In this document: piece after piece, positions 1-5,373 of the stretch
How positions within the stretch are numbered: the first letter of the stretch is position 1
Layout: every line of letters begins with the position of its first letter
From: Candidatus Bathyarchaeota archaeon
GTDB lineage: Archaea > Thermoproteota > Bathyarchaeia > TCS64
Assembly: GCA_013329615.1 (NCBI GenBank)
Contig: DUKA01000018.1
Location: 1-10,467 of the forward strand
DNA length: 10,467 nucleotides
Direction: 5' to 3'
Program-made: the position numbers and the translations under genes
Notes under the pieces: model-generated
Databases searched by the model: none
The model's input: the letters and a program-made list of their open reading frames with translations, nothing else
Told to the model about the DNA's origin: nothing

Positions 1-161
1 TTTGCCTTGTGTTCCTGCGTGCAGGCGTACGTGGGGCATGTGCCCCAGAATGGTTTGCCCTTGATCTCGGTACATCCGGCGCAGTTCGGCTGCTTGCCGC
101 CGATGTGCCACTCGCAGGCACCACAATCCAGACCACAGGGACTCATCAACGTCTTACCCAT
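1..161 (-). CDS. DUF3795-like cysteine-rich protein, 5' part only
   Basis: This is the first 53 codons of a gene that runs off the left edge of the window; it reads leftward from an ATG at 161. The translation starts MGKTLMSPCGLDCGAC and continues with further cysteines spaced as CAGC and then CPTYAC. The CGLDCGAC start followed by more Cys pairs is typical of DUF3795, a family of small proteins of unknown function, common in archaea and anaerobic bacteria, that presumably bind a metal or an iron-sulfur cluster. A GTGAT stretch lies just before the start codon, and a TATA-like CTTTTAAA about 30 bases further up suggests a very short leader. The family call rests on the Cys pattern in the N-terminal third only; the metal-binding role is inferred. 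The opposite-strand reading frame through this region is judged a shadow. Confidence 0.72.
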   Translation of the reverse strand, partial: MGKTLMSPCGLDCGACEWHIGGKQPNCAGCTEIKGKPFWGTCPTYACTQEHKA

Positions 162-190
162 ATCATCACACGATCGCCTCAACGCCTTAC

Positions 191-200
191 GGTTTAAAAG
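191..200 (-). promoter_or_regulatory. TATA-like box of the DUF3795 gene, also the T-tract after tRNA-Pro
   Basis: On the minus strand this reads CTTTTAAACC. Its centre is about 25 bases before position 171, which would give the DUF3795 gene a leader of roughly 10 bases. It also lies about 40 bases past the tRNA end, so the TTTT run could serve as an archaeal terminator. Both roles are inferred from composition and spacing. Confidence 0.35.
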
Positions 201-238
201 TGGTTCGAATCTTCGCCGAGCCGTGTGGTGGGTGAAGA

Positions 239-316
239 TGGTGGGACCGCCCGGATTTGAACCGGGGACCACGCGGGCCCAAGCCGCGTATCCTAACCAA
301 GCTAGACTACGATCCC
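239..316 (-). tRNA. trnP: tRNA-Pro (anticodon UGG), CCA encoded
   Basis: The cloverleaf can be folded by hand on the minus strand. The 5' strand of the acceptor stem, GGGATCG (316-310), pairs with CGGTCCC (249-243), including one G-U pair. The T arm is CCCGG-TTCAAAT-CCGGG (266-250). The anticodon stem CGCGG/CCGCG (288-284 and 276-272) encloses the seven-base loop CTTGGGC, so the anticodon is TGG, which reads proline CCN codons. The discriminator base is A (242), as expected for archaeal tRNA-Pro. The CCA tail is encoded at 241-239. No intron interrupts the anticodon loop. The body without CCA is 242-316. Confidence 0.95.
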
Positions 317-340
317 GCACCCGGTTAAACGCGGGGCCTC

Positions 341-354
341 GTTTTATCTTTATC
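341..354 (-). promoter_or_regulatory. TATA-like box of tRNA-Pro
   Basis: The minus strand reads ATAAAGATAAAAC, ending about 25 bases before the mature tRNA 5' end at 316. This A/T island in GC-rich surroundings is at the right distance for an archaeal TATA box, with transcription starting at or just before the tRNA. The exact box is uncertain. Confidence 0.45.
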
Positions 355-423
355 CCCGACGAAGAGCTAAAAATCACACAAAAACGCGTGTTAACGATGC
401 CGCGCCTGTTTTCTAAACGGTGA

Positions 424-434
424 AGCTAAAAAGG
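424..434 (+). promoter_or_regulatory. Possible TATA box of the HTH gene
   Basis: AGCTAAAAAGG sits about 70 bases before the ATG at 503, so transcription would start near 455 and leave a leader of about 48 bases. A second copy of AGCTAAAAA lies at 365-373. Either could be the box; the assignment is weak. Confidence 0.25.
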
Positions 435-502
435 TGCGACGCGCAGAGGATGTTAGGGCGTACCCTCGGTGACGCCCATACGAGTTGGTGGACCCGGGTA
501 GA

Positions 503-1012
503 ATGGCGCCAGTGATAGGTTTCGAAGCCATAAAAATGCTCAACGAGGGCACCTTCAAGCTCAAGACGCGCAGCGAGCTCGAGGGGATGCAGTTCGGCCC
601 CCATTCACGCAAGATACTGCAAGAGGTATCCTTTAGCCCCATTAATGAGCCGCTCAGGGTCAAACAGATCGCGAGGAGGGCGGGTCTCAGTGAGAAGCAG
701 ACGAGTCTAAGCCTCGACTGCATGGTTAACCGTAGGGATCAGGTCTTTACAAAGTTCAAGGACCCCGACCTCATCAGGTACGGGATGCAGTACCAGCGGT
801 TACCGGCGCCGCCGAGGACGGGGTGGCTGAACGAGGCGCTCACCGACCTCACCTACGCGATCGAGGATCTCGGTGAGAGCTACCTGGCGTTGAAGCTGGA
901 GAGGCTGTTCAGCGACTACGACAAGCTCCCTTGGAGCTATGTGCCGCTGATTCAGTATAATGAGCAGCCCATATACGCGCAGATGCAACTGCAGGTTCTG
1001 AGGAAGATTTAG
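503..1012 (+). CDS. Unrecognised protein with probable helix-turn-helix
   Basis: This 169-residue protein is not one I recognise. Residues about 51-80 (LRVKQIARRAGLSEKQTSLS, then a basic stretch CMVNRR) have the rhythm of a winged helix-turn-helix: a first helix with IARRAG, the LSEKQ turn and a recognition helix. The N-terminal 40 residues are mixed and basic. The C-terminal half (106-169) is rich in Leu, Tyr and acidic residues and is probably helical, perhaps for dimerisation or effector binding. No membrane segment or signal peptide is seen. I chose the ATG at 503, preceded by GGTGG at 487-491; TTG at 485 and GTG at 488 are in-frame alternatives that would add six or five residues. The gene is alone on its strand and converges on pgk. 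A transcription factor is the best guess, without a known target. That it is a real gene is fairly sure, since it fills its space and shares the neighbours' codon style. Confidence 0.6.
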   Translation: MAPVIGFEAIKMLNEGTFKLKTRSELEGMQFGPHSRKILQEVSFSPINEPLRVKQIARRAGLSEKQTSLSLDCMVNRRDQVFTKFKDPDLIRYGMQYQRLPAPPRTGWLNEALTDLTYAIEDLGESYLALKLERLFSDYDKLPWSYVPLIQYNEQPIYAQMQLQVLRKI

Positions 1013-2220
1013 CCCCAGCGCTTCTTCGCGCGGGCCATGGCCTCGATCACTGGGAGTTCCTCGCCCGCCAGTAGGCTGAGCATTGCGCCACCGCCGGTGC
1101 TGACGTGCTTCATCTTCTCGTCGATGCCAAGCATGCTTGCGAGCCCACCCATGTGGCCGCCTCCTACGACCGTGTATCCTGGTGCCTCTGCCATGACGCG
1201 CAGCAGCTCCTTCGTGCCCACGTCGAAGCTGCGGCGCTCGAACATGCCGAGTGGGCCCTCTGCGACGACTGTGCCGGCTTCGCGTATGTGCTTGCTGAAC
1301 TGCGCCACTGTATTGAGGCCTATGTCGTAGATGTTGGTCTCGTCGGTGATCTGGCTGGTGAGGACCTCGATGCGTCCGCCTTTCGTGTCGAGGGCGACGT
1401 CTACGGGGAGCTCGATGTGTTTCTTGTACTTTTTGAGTATCTCGCCGGCCGCGTCTACGAGCTTCTTGTCCTCGGGCTTTAGTGCCGCGTAGCGTTCCGG
1501 CATCGCGCCGCCGGCCATGTGGAAGCTGTCGCGGATTAGGCCGCCGATGAGTATGTGGTCGGCTATCTTGTCCTTGAGGACGCGGTTGATGACGGGGATG
1601 CGGTCGTCGACCTTGGCGCCTCCCAGTAGGTAGACGGTTGGGCGCGCCGGCTTGTAAATGACCTTGTTTAGTGCGGTGAGCTCCCTCTCCATGAGCCTGC
1701 CCGCAACCATCGGCATGACCTCGCCGAAGGCGGTGAGGCTTGCGGAGCCGCGGTGTGCGGCGGCGAAGGCGTCGTTGACGCAGAGGTCGAAGTATGGGGC
1801 GAGTGTCTTGACGAGCCCCGTCTCCGCCAGCTTCTCCGGCGGCGCGTCGAGGTTCTCGTCCTTGTGCATGCGCATGTTGTTGAGGACGAGTATCTCGCCC
1901 GCCTTCATGGCCTTGATAGCCTCCTGCGCCTTGGGACCGTCGATGTCCTCGACGAACTTCACCCTGCCGTTGTGATACATCTGGAGGACGCGCGTGTGCG
2001 CCTCAAGGTTCGTGAAGTCGTACTTCCCGGGGCGGCTCTGGTGTGCGCCCAGCACCACCTTCGCCTCCTTCAGGTCCTTCAGCGTAGCCTCGGTCGCCCT
2101 TATCCTCGCGGCGTCGAGTATCCTCTTCGAGGCCGGGTCGAGCGGGCTGTTTATATCTACGCGGAGGAAGACGCTCTTCCCCTTCACTTCCACGTCGTCT
2201 AACGTTAGAAAGTCGAACAT
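1009..2220 (-). CDS. pgk: Phosphoglycerate kinase, archaeal type
   Basis: This enzyme interconverts 1,3-bisphosphoglycerate + ADP and 3-phosphoglycerate + ATP in cytosolic glycolysis or gluconeogenesis. The 403 residues match the usual family length. Family motifs appear in order: RVDINSP near residue 20 (substrate-binding Asp and Asn), HQSRPGK (the archaeal form of HxGRP), VNDAFAAAHR, LLGGAKVDDRI near the middle, then GPLGMFE, VVGGGHMGG and STGGGAMLSLL in the nucleotide-binding domain. In the usual GGGDT motif the Asp is replaced by His-Met, which I believe is normal for archaeal members. The start is ATG at 2220, eight bases after a GAGGAG ribosome site; an in-frame GTG at 2229 lies too close to that site. 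A TATA box at 2268-2276 gives the gene its own promoter downstream of the ferredoxin gene. Its TAA overlaps the TAG of the converging HTH gene by two bases. Confidence 0.97.
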   Translation of the reverse strand: MFDFLTLDDVEVKGKSVFLRVDINSPLDPASKRILDAARIRATEATLKDLKEAKVVLGAHQSRPGKYDFTNLEAHTRVLQMYHNGRVKFVEDIDGPKAQEAIKAMKAGEILVLNNMRMHKDENLDAPPEKLAETGLVKTLAPYFDLCVNDAFAAAHRGSASLTAFGEVMPMVAGRLMERELTALNKVIYKPARPTVYLLGGAKVDDRIPVINRVLKDKIADHILIGGLIRDSFHMAGGAMPERYAALKPEDKKLVDAAGEILKKYKKHIELPVDVALDTKGGRIEVLTSQITDETNIYDIGLNTVAQFSKHIREAGTVVAEGPLGMFERRSFDVGTKELLRVMAEAPGYTVVGGGHMGGLASMLGIDEKMKHVSTGGGAMLSLLAGEELPVIEAMARAKKRWG

Positions 2221-2239
2221 TATGGGCACTCCTCGTGGG

Positions 2240-2257
2240 GTCGCCTCTCATTCAACC
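2240..2257 (-). promoter_or_regulatory. Leader motif shared with the AprA-like gene (copy 1)
   Basis: The minus strand reads GGTTGAATGAGAGGCGAC, 20 bases before the pgk ATG. The last 12 bases, ATGAGAGGCGAC, recur exactly in the leader of the AprA-like gene (4330-4341), and GGTTG precedes both. The motif lies where transcription is expected to start from the TATA box at 2268-2276. Its function is unknown. Confidence 0.4.
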
Positions 2258-2267
2258 TTCGTCGGTC

Positions 2268-2276
2268 GTATAAAAG
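2268..2276 (-). promoter_or_regulatory. TATA box of pgk
   Basis: The minus strand reads CTTTTATAC in a GC-rich surrounding. Its centre is about 50 bases before the pgk ATG, which predicts a start of transcription near 2246 and a leader of about 25 bases containing the GAGGAG ribosome site. The same TTCTTTT tract may end transcription of the ferredoxin gene upstream. Confidence 0.6.
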
Positions 2277-2287
2277 AAGTGTAGCCC

Positions 2288-2309
2288 CACCCACCGTCGT
2301 TTGGGGGTG
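2288..2309 (-). terminator. Possible terminator after the ferredoxin gene
   Basis: A five-base-pair inverted repeat, CACCC (2288-2292) with GGGTG (2305-2309), lies just past the ferredoxin stop and is followed on the minus strand by CTTCTTTTAT. A competing pairing is CCCAC (2290-2294) with GTGGG (2314-2318). The stems are weak; the T-tract alone may be the signal. Confidence 0.25.
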
Positions 2310-2321
2310 TCCCGTGGGAAG

Positions 2322-2540
2322 TCAGGGCTTTACGCGTCTGACCACGGGGTGCATATGAAGGGGCAGTTCGACTCTCAGGGCTCCGCTCGGACACTCCATG
2401 GCGCATGCGCCGCAGTGCCAGCACTCCCCCGCGTACACCGCGGCTGGGGCCCCGTCCACCATCCTCAGGACGTCGAGCGGGCAGACCTCCACACACCTAC
2501 CGCACCGTGTGCACGTCTTGGCGTCGATCCTCGGCGGCAT
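2322..2540 (-). CDS. Minimal 2[4Fe-4S] ferredoxin, AprB-like partner
   Basis: This 72-residue soluble electron carrier has two complete CxxCxxCxxxCP motifs: Cys 10, 13, 16, 20 and Cys 40, 43, 46, 50, each followed by Pro. It should hold two [4Fe-4S] clusters. It begins one base after the stop of the AprA-like flavoprotein (TAG-G-ATG), with a strong AAGGAGG at 2556-2550, so the two are translationally coupled and probably form a complex in which this subunit passes electrons to or from the FAD. In dissimilatory APS reductase the beta subunit AprB is about twice as long and has a C-terminal tail that wraps around AprA; that tail is absent here. An upstream in-frame start at 2603 exists but would overlap the flavoprotein and lacks the ribosome site. 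The cluster content is near certain; the physiological partner is inferred from context. Confidence 0.93.
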   Translation of the reverse strand: MPPRIDAKTCTRCGRCVEVCPLDVLRMVDGAPAAVYAGECWHCGACAMECPSGALRVELPLHMHPVVRRVKP

Positions 2541-2541
2541 C

Positions 2542-4269
2542 CTAGCCAACCTCCTTCGGGTACTTGTAGGTGATAGGCGTCGACCTGAACACCGTGGCTC
2601 CACTGCTCCTCTTACCGAGGAACCACGCCTCGGGCTCTGTGACGCGTGGGTCGAGTGCCGCCTCGGTTATTGTGTCGGCGACCTCGATGAGGTTTAGGAC
2701 CTCGAGGGCTCGGATCAGTTCGTGTGGGTCGGCGGCGACTATCGGCGTCTTGCGCAGCGTAGCCAGCCTCTCCCTCACTGTCTGCAGCCCTTGTTTGCCG
2801 ACCGCGTCTTTTGCGGGTGGCGGGTTGAAGCCGCAGAATAGGCGCTTTAGATCCTCGGTGGCGTCGTTCAGCGCGATGTTCATTTCCCTCCAGTCGCTGC
2901 CCTCCGTGCACTCTAGGGGAGCCGCTATCCTGTGTAGCTCGGCTTCGATCTCCGCCTCGTCGACGCTCGGGGTCTTGCCCTCGGCGTTCGCAGCGGCGCG
3001 ATCCCCGGCCCTGTAGCCGAGGACGACGGGGATGGGCGCCGAGACCTCTCCGGCTGGCTGGACGGGGCTCGCCGCGTAGAGCCCGGGGAGGCTGGTCTCA
3101 GTTTCGGGGCTTATCCAGACGCCGAGGCGCCCACCCATGAGGCGGCCCGTCTCTTCCACCTCGAGCTCAAGCCGATCCTTCCTGAAGTCGACGCCGAGGT
3201 CGCGCATGGCCTCGAGCATGACCCAGCAGAGGCCCTCGTGTCCGTAGCTCCACTCCGCGTAGGCTATCTCCTCCTCCGGGGCGCGGGTCATGTCTAGGTA
3301 GATGGGGGTCTTGCCCTCGGCGACGCTTCGCTCAAGCGCCTCCCTGCGTACCCTCATCGGCTCCCGGGAGGCGGGGTGCTCGATTATCGTGTCGCCTTCC
3401 GCGTTTACTATTCTCCCAGCGGGGTAGCTGGTGGTTGCGGCTCCACTGCTTCTGTAGAGTCCCTTGAAGTGCTGTAGGCCTATGCTGCGTGTCCTCCAAG
3501 GGGGGCGGATGAAGACCTCGGCTCCAGCTCGTAGGGCCATGGCTTCGCCGTCGCCGGTGATCATCGGCGGGCGCTGGCTGTTGAACCAGTCGCCGCTCGG
3601 GCTCCGGTATAGACGGCTGAGGTCCATCCCGGAGGCGAGGACGACCGAGGGTGCTACGACGACGACCGCGTCCCCCGTTCTCTGGTTCACGCCGACGGCG
3701 CCCGAGGCGGCGCCGACGTGGCAGAGTATCCTCGTCGCCATGTACCTGTTGAGTATCGTGGCGCCGAGGCGGCGCAGTTCTGCGGCGAGCTTCGGCTTTA
3801 TGTCTCTGCCCTCGTAGTTGAGGGTGTCCCACTCCGACTGGAACTGGGGGATGATCCTGAAACGATTCTCCCCCGGATGCGCCTCGTATTGGAGGTTCCA
3901 GGGGTAGATTTTGTCGAAGCGGAAGTTGACCCCGATGGATTCGAGGTCCTTGACGCGGGCGTAGCTCTCGGAGGCCACGACCTCGGTGAGTTGCTGGTCT
4001 ATGGCACCACCGCTCAGGGCGCCGTATGGGCCGTCCCAGCTTATGTCCCTGACCATCTTCTCAACGGTCCACCCCCTGCCGGGATGTATCTCCGGGTTCC
4101 AGTGCCAGAAGTGGTCGTTTCCCGAGCCCGCTGCACCGCTTCGGTCGACGTGGCTCTTCTCCATCACGGTGACCCTTGCGCCTCGCCTAGCGGCGGCCAT
4201 GGCTGCCATGCAGCCCCCGAGCCCCCCGCCGATAACGAGAACGTCAGTCTCGATCCTCTGTGTGTTCAT
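2542..4269 (-). CDS. AprA-like FAD-dependent oxidoreductase
   Basis: This 575-residue flavoprotein belongs to the fumarate reductase/succinate dehydrogenase/AprA superfamily. The N-terminus has the FAD dinucleotide-binding fold: VLVIGGGLGGC (GxGxxG at residues 14-19) and the ribose-binding Glu37 in VTVMEK. Next comes HVDRSGAAGSGN, which matches the RSGA segment of AprA. A second FAD-contact stretch, LPGLYAASPVQPAGEVSAP then a GYRAGDRAA helix, lies near residues 395-430. The C-terminal 140 residues form the helical cap typical of the family. AprA itself is some 60-80 residues longer. I see no adenylyltransferase, QmoABC or DsrAB gene here, so annotation as APS reductase would be unsafe; such pairs also occur as flavin-ferredoxin enzymes of unknown substrate. 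The ATG at 4269 is preceded by a weak GAGG, and by a long leader (about 85 bases) with a hairpin and a TATA box at 4374-4388. Flavoprotein: near certain; substrate: unknown. Confidence 0.85.
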   Translation of the reverse strand: MNTQRIETDVLVIGGGLGGCMAAMAAARRGARVTVMEKSHVDRSGAAGSGNDHFWHWNPEIHPGRGWTVEKMVRDISWDGPYGALSGGAIDQQLTEVVASESYARVKDLESIGVNFRFDKIYPWNLQYEAHPGENRFRIIPQFQSEWDTLNYEGRDIKPKLAAELRRLGATILNRYMATRILCHVGAASGAVGVNQRTGDAVVVVAPSVVLASGMDLSRLYRSPSGDWFNSQRPPMITGDGEAMALRAGAEVFIRPPWRTRSIGLQHFKGLYRSSGAATTSYPAGRIVNAEGDTIIEHPASREPMRVRREALERSVAEGKTPIYLDMTRAPEEEIAYAEWSYGHEGLCWVMLEAMRDLGVDFRKDRLELEVEETGRLMGGRLGVWISPETETSLPGLYAASPVQPAGEVSAPIPVVLGYRAGDRAAANAEGKTPSVDEAEIEAELHRIAAPLECTEGSDWREMNIALNDATEDLKRLFCGFNPPPAKDAVGKQGLQTVRERLATLRKTPIVAADPHELIRALEVLNLIEVADTITEAALDPRVTEPEAWFLGKRSSGATVFRSTPITYKYPKEVG

Positions 4270-4310
4270 GGTGTAGATCCTCGGCTGGGGGATGCGTGGG
4301 CTCTCAGAAG

Positions 4311-4328
4311 GCTTCTAGTGGTAGAAGC
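4311..4328 (-). repeat. Perfect 7-bp hairpin in the AprA-like leader
   Basis: GCTTCTA (4311-4317) and TAGAAGC (4322-4328) are perfect inverted repeats around a four-base loop. It lies 42 bases upstream of the flavoprotein ATG, inside the predicted 5' leader. It may be an RNA hairpin affecting translation or a DNA operator for a dimeric regulator; sequence alone does not decide. Confidence 0.5.
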
Positions 4329-4329
4329 A

Positions 4330-4352
4330 GTCGCCTCTCATCTCATCCAACC
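4330..4352 (-). promoter_or_regulatory. Leader motif shared with pgk (copy 2), with a possible 8-residue leader ORF
   Basis: The minus strand contains GGTTGGATGAGA followed by ATGAGAGGCGAC (the two overlap), the latter identical to the pgk leader. Read from its second ATG (4341), it would encode the octapeptide MRGDCFYH ending in TAG at 4315, with the stop inside the hairpin at 4311-4328. Whether it is translated is unknown. Confidence 0.35.
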
Positions 4353-4373
4353 GCCACTATTCGGAGCGGCATG

Positions 4374-4388
4374 TTATTTAAAATAGTA
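4374..4388 (-). promoter_or_regulatory. TATA box of the AprA-like/ferredoxin operon
   Basis: The minus strand reads TACTATTTTAAATAA, the most A/T-rich spot in the area. A start 25 bases downstream would fall near 4353, right at the GGTTGGATGAGA motif, leaving a leader of about 85 bases, which is long for an archaeal transcript. Confidence 0.6.
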
Positions 4389-4390
4389 AA

Positions 4391-4406
4391 GGCAGGTTCG
4401 ACTGCC
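4391..4406 (-). terminator. Hairpin plus T-tract terminator after the AstE-like gene
   Basis: GGCAG (4391-4395) pairs with CTGCC (4402-4406) around a six-base loop. On the minus strand it starts eight bases after the TGA of the AstE-like gene and is followed by TTTACTATTTT. It probably ends the cassette transcript. The T-rich stretch is also the TATA box of the next operon. Confidence 0.5.
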
Positions 4407-4413
4407 CAATCGG

Positions 4414-5373
4414 TCAAACGCGTGTGAGCCAGAGGAGAGTGTCGCCCTCGTTGACGCTGAAGTGGGTGCGGAGGAAGGTGACCGTGCCGTCGTATGGGGC
4501 GTGCACCTCCTGCAGGTTCTCACCGACGAGACTGTAGACGCTGCCGAGCAGCTGCCCCTCCTTGACCTTTGCCCCGACGTCCACGAGCTTCCTCCATGCG
4601 CCGCCTCGGGTCGCGTAGAGTCGCCTCGACTCGGGGTCGACGGGGACCTTCCTGACGATTGGGTCGCCGGGGCTTATGCCGAGGTGGCGCATCAGGTTGT
4701 AGACGCCTTTCGCGAACCACCAGGCGTCCTTCTCCCTGAGCGGGTAGGGTGCTCCGGCCTCCGTCATCACGCAGGGTATCCCGAGGCGGGGTACGACCTC
4801 ACCGGTGTTCCCCGCGACGGCGGTGGTCTCGACGTAGTCCACGTCCCAGCAACCCGCCATGTTTAGCATCCTCCCCCGGAGTGCCTCGTCGTCGGTCTTA
4901 AAGACGAAGACGCCGCGTGTGGCGTCCTCGCCGAGGTCCGCCGAGTGGGCGTCCACAACCGCGTCCGCTTTGCTTAGGAATTCGGTCCACACAGCGTGGG
5001 CCACCCTCTTCGTCAGCGGCCCCTCCGGGTCGCCGGGCCAGACCTTGTTCTGGTTGAGGTGGTCCCAAGGGTTCTCGTAGGGGGTGCGTGCGTTGAAACC
5101 GGTCGTGTTGACGACGGGGACTATTATGAGGCGTCCCATCATCGTGGATGGGTCGAGCTCCTCGATTATCCTCATGAGCCCCTCGATTGGCGTGCACTCG
5201 ATACTGTGTACGCCGCCTATGACGCAGAGTGTGGGGCCGGGGAAGGGACCGTTGAAGGCGACCCACGGCACACTGACCTCGTGCGTGGATGCCTCAGAGA
5301 CCCGTAGGTAGCCCCTGCCGCGTGCCCCGGGGGGCACATCGACGCCGCCTATGCTGAGTGACACGCGGGACAC
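4414..5373 (-). CDS. AstE/aspartoacylase-family zinc amidohydrolase (EutE/DoeB-like)
   Basis: This 319-residue protein belongs to the succinylglutamate desuccinylase/aspartoacylase family, which cleaves acyl-amide bonds of N-acylated amino acids with one zinc ion. The zinc set is intact: His56 and Glu59 in GGVHSIE, and His143 in VVDAHSAD; Glu205 in VMTEAGAPY fits the catalytic glutamate. The substrate loop NTTGFNARTPYENPWDHLNQ (90-108) resembles the family's NxxGFxxxR...LNR, but the final Arg is replaced by Gln, hinting at a different substrate. The last 60 residues form the family's beta-rich C-terminal domain (HAPYDGTV). The GTG start directly abuts the stop of the M24 gene before it (TAGGTG), so expression is coupled. 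EutE (DoeB), which deacetylates N-acetyl-diaminobutyrate in ectoine breakdown, is of this family and is also paired with an M24 protein. The family is sure; the ectoine-like role is inference. Confidence 0.88.
   Translation of the reverse strand: MSRVSLSIGGVDVPPGARGRGYLRVSEASTHEVSVPWVAFNGPFPGPTLCVIGGVHSIECTPIEGLMRIIEELDPSTMMGRLIIVPVVNTTGFNARTPYENPWDHLNQNKVWPGDPEGPLTKRVAHAVWTEFLSKADAVVDAHSADLGEDATRGVFVFKTDDEALRGRMLNMAGCWDVDYVETTAVAGNTGEVVPRLGIPCVMTEAGAPYPLREKDAWWFAKGVYNLMRHLGISPGDPIVRKVPVDPESRRLYATRGGAWRKLVDVGAKVKEGQLLGSVYSLVGENLQEVHAPYDGTVTFLRTHFSVNEGDTLLWLTRV

Noticed and set aside
202..211. GGTTCGAATC, the consensus of a tRNA T-loop, outside the tRNA
   Set aside because: Flanking bases do not form a T stem on either strand and no acceptor or anticodon arm is found; it also does not match tRNA-Pro, so it is not a tail duplicate or attachment site.
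7..423. A 138-codon plus-strand open frame at the left edge
   Set aside because: It runs antisense through the DUF3795 gene and the whole tRNA-Pro, has no recognisable domain, and its composition mirrors the gene opposite.
365..432. AGCTAAAAA repeated at 365-373 and 424-432
   Set aside because: Nine-base A-rich repeats in a promoter region are easily due to chance or to two TATA-like boxes; no further structure.
1105..1482. Long plus-strand frames opposite pgk (also 1753-2202)
   Set aside because: They are shadows caused by GC-rich codon use in pgk; no motifs or ribosome sites.
2003..2251. Minus-strand frame starting MRGDPTRSA at the shared leader motif before pgk
   Set aside because: It overlaps the start of pgk in another frame and continues as an Arg-rich shadow. 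Only the short MRGDCFYH version before the AprA-like gene seems worth a note.
3718..4386. 222-codon plus-strand frame opposite the AprA-like gene
   Set aside because: The opposite strand encodes a clear FAD-binding N-terminus, and this frame runs into the A/T-rich promoter region with no domain.
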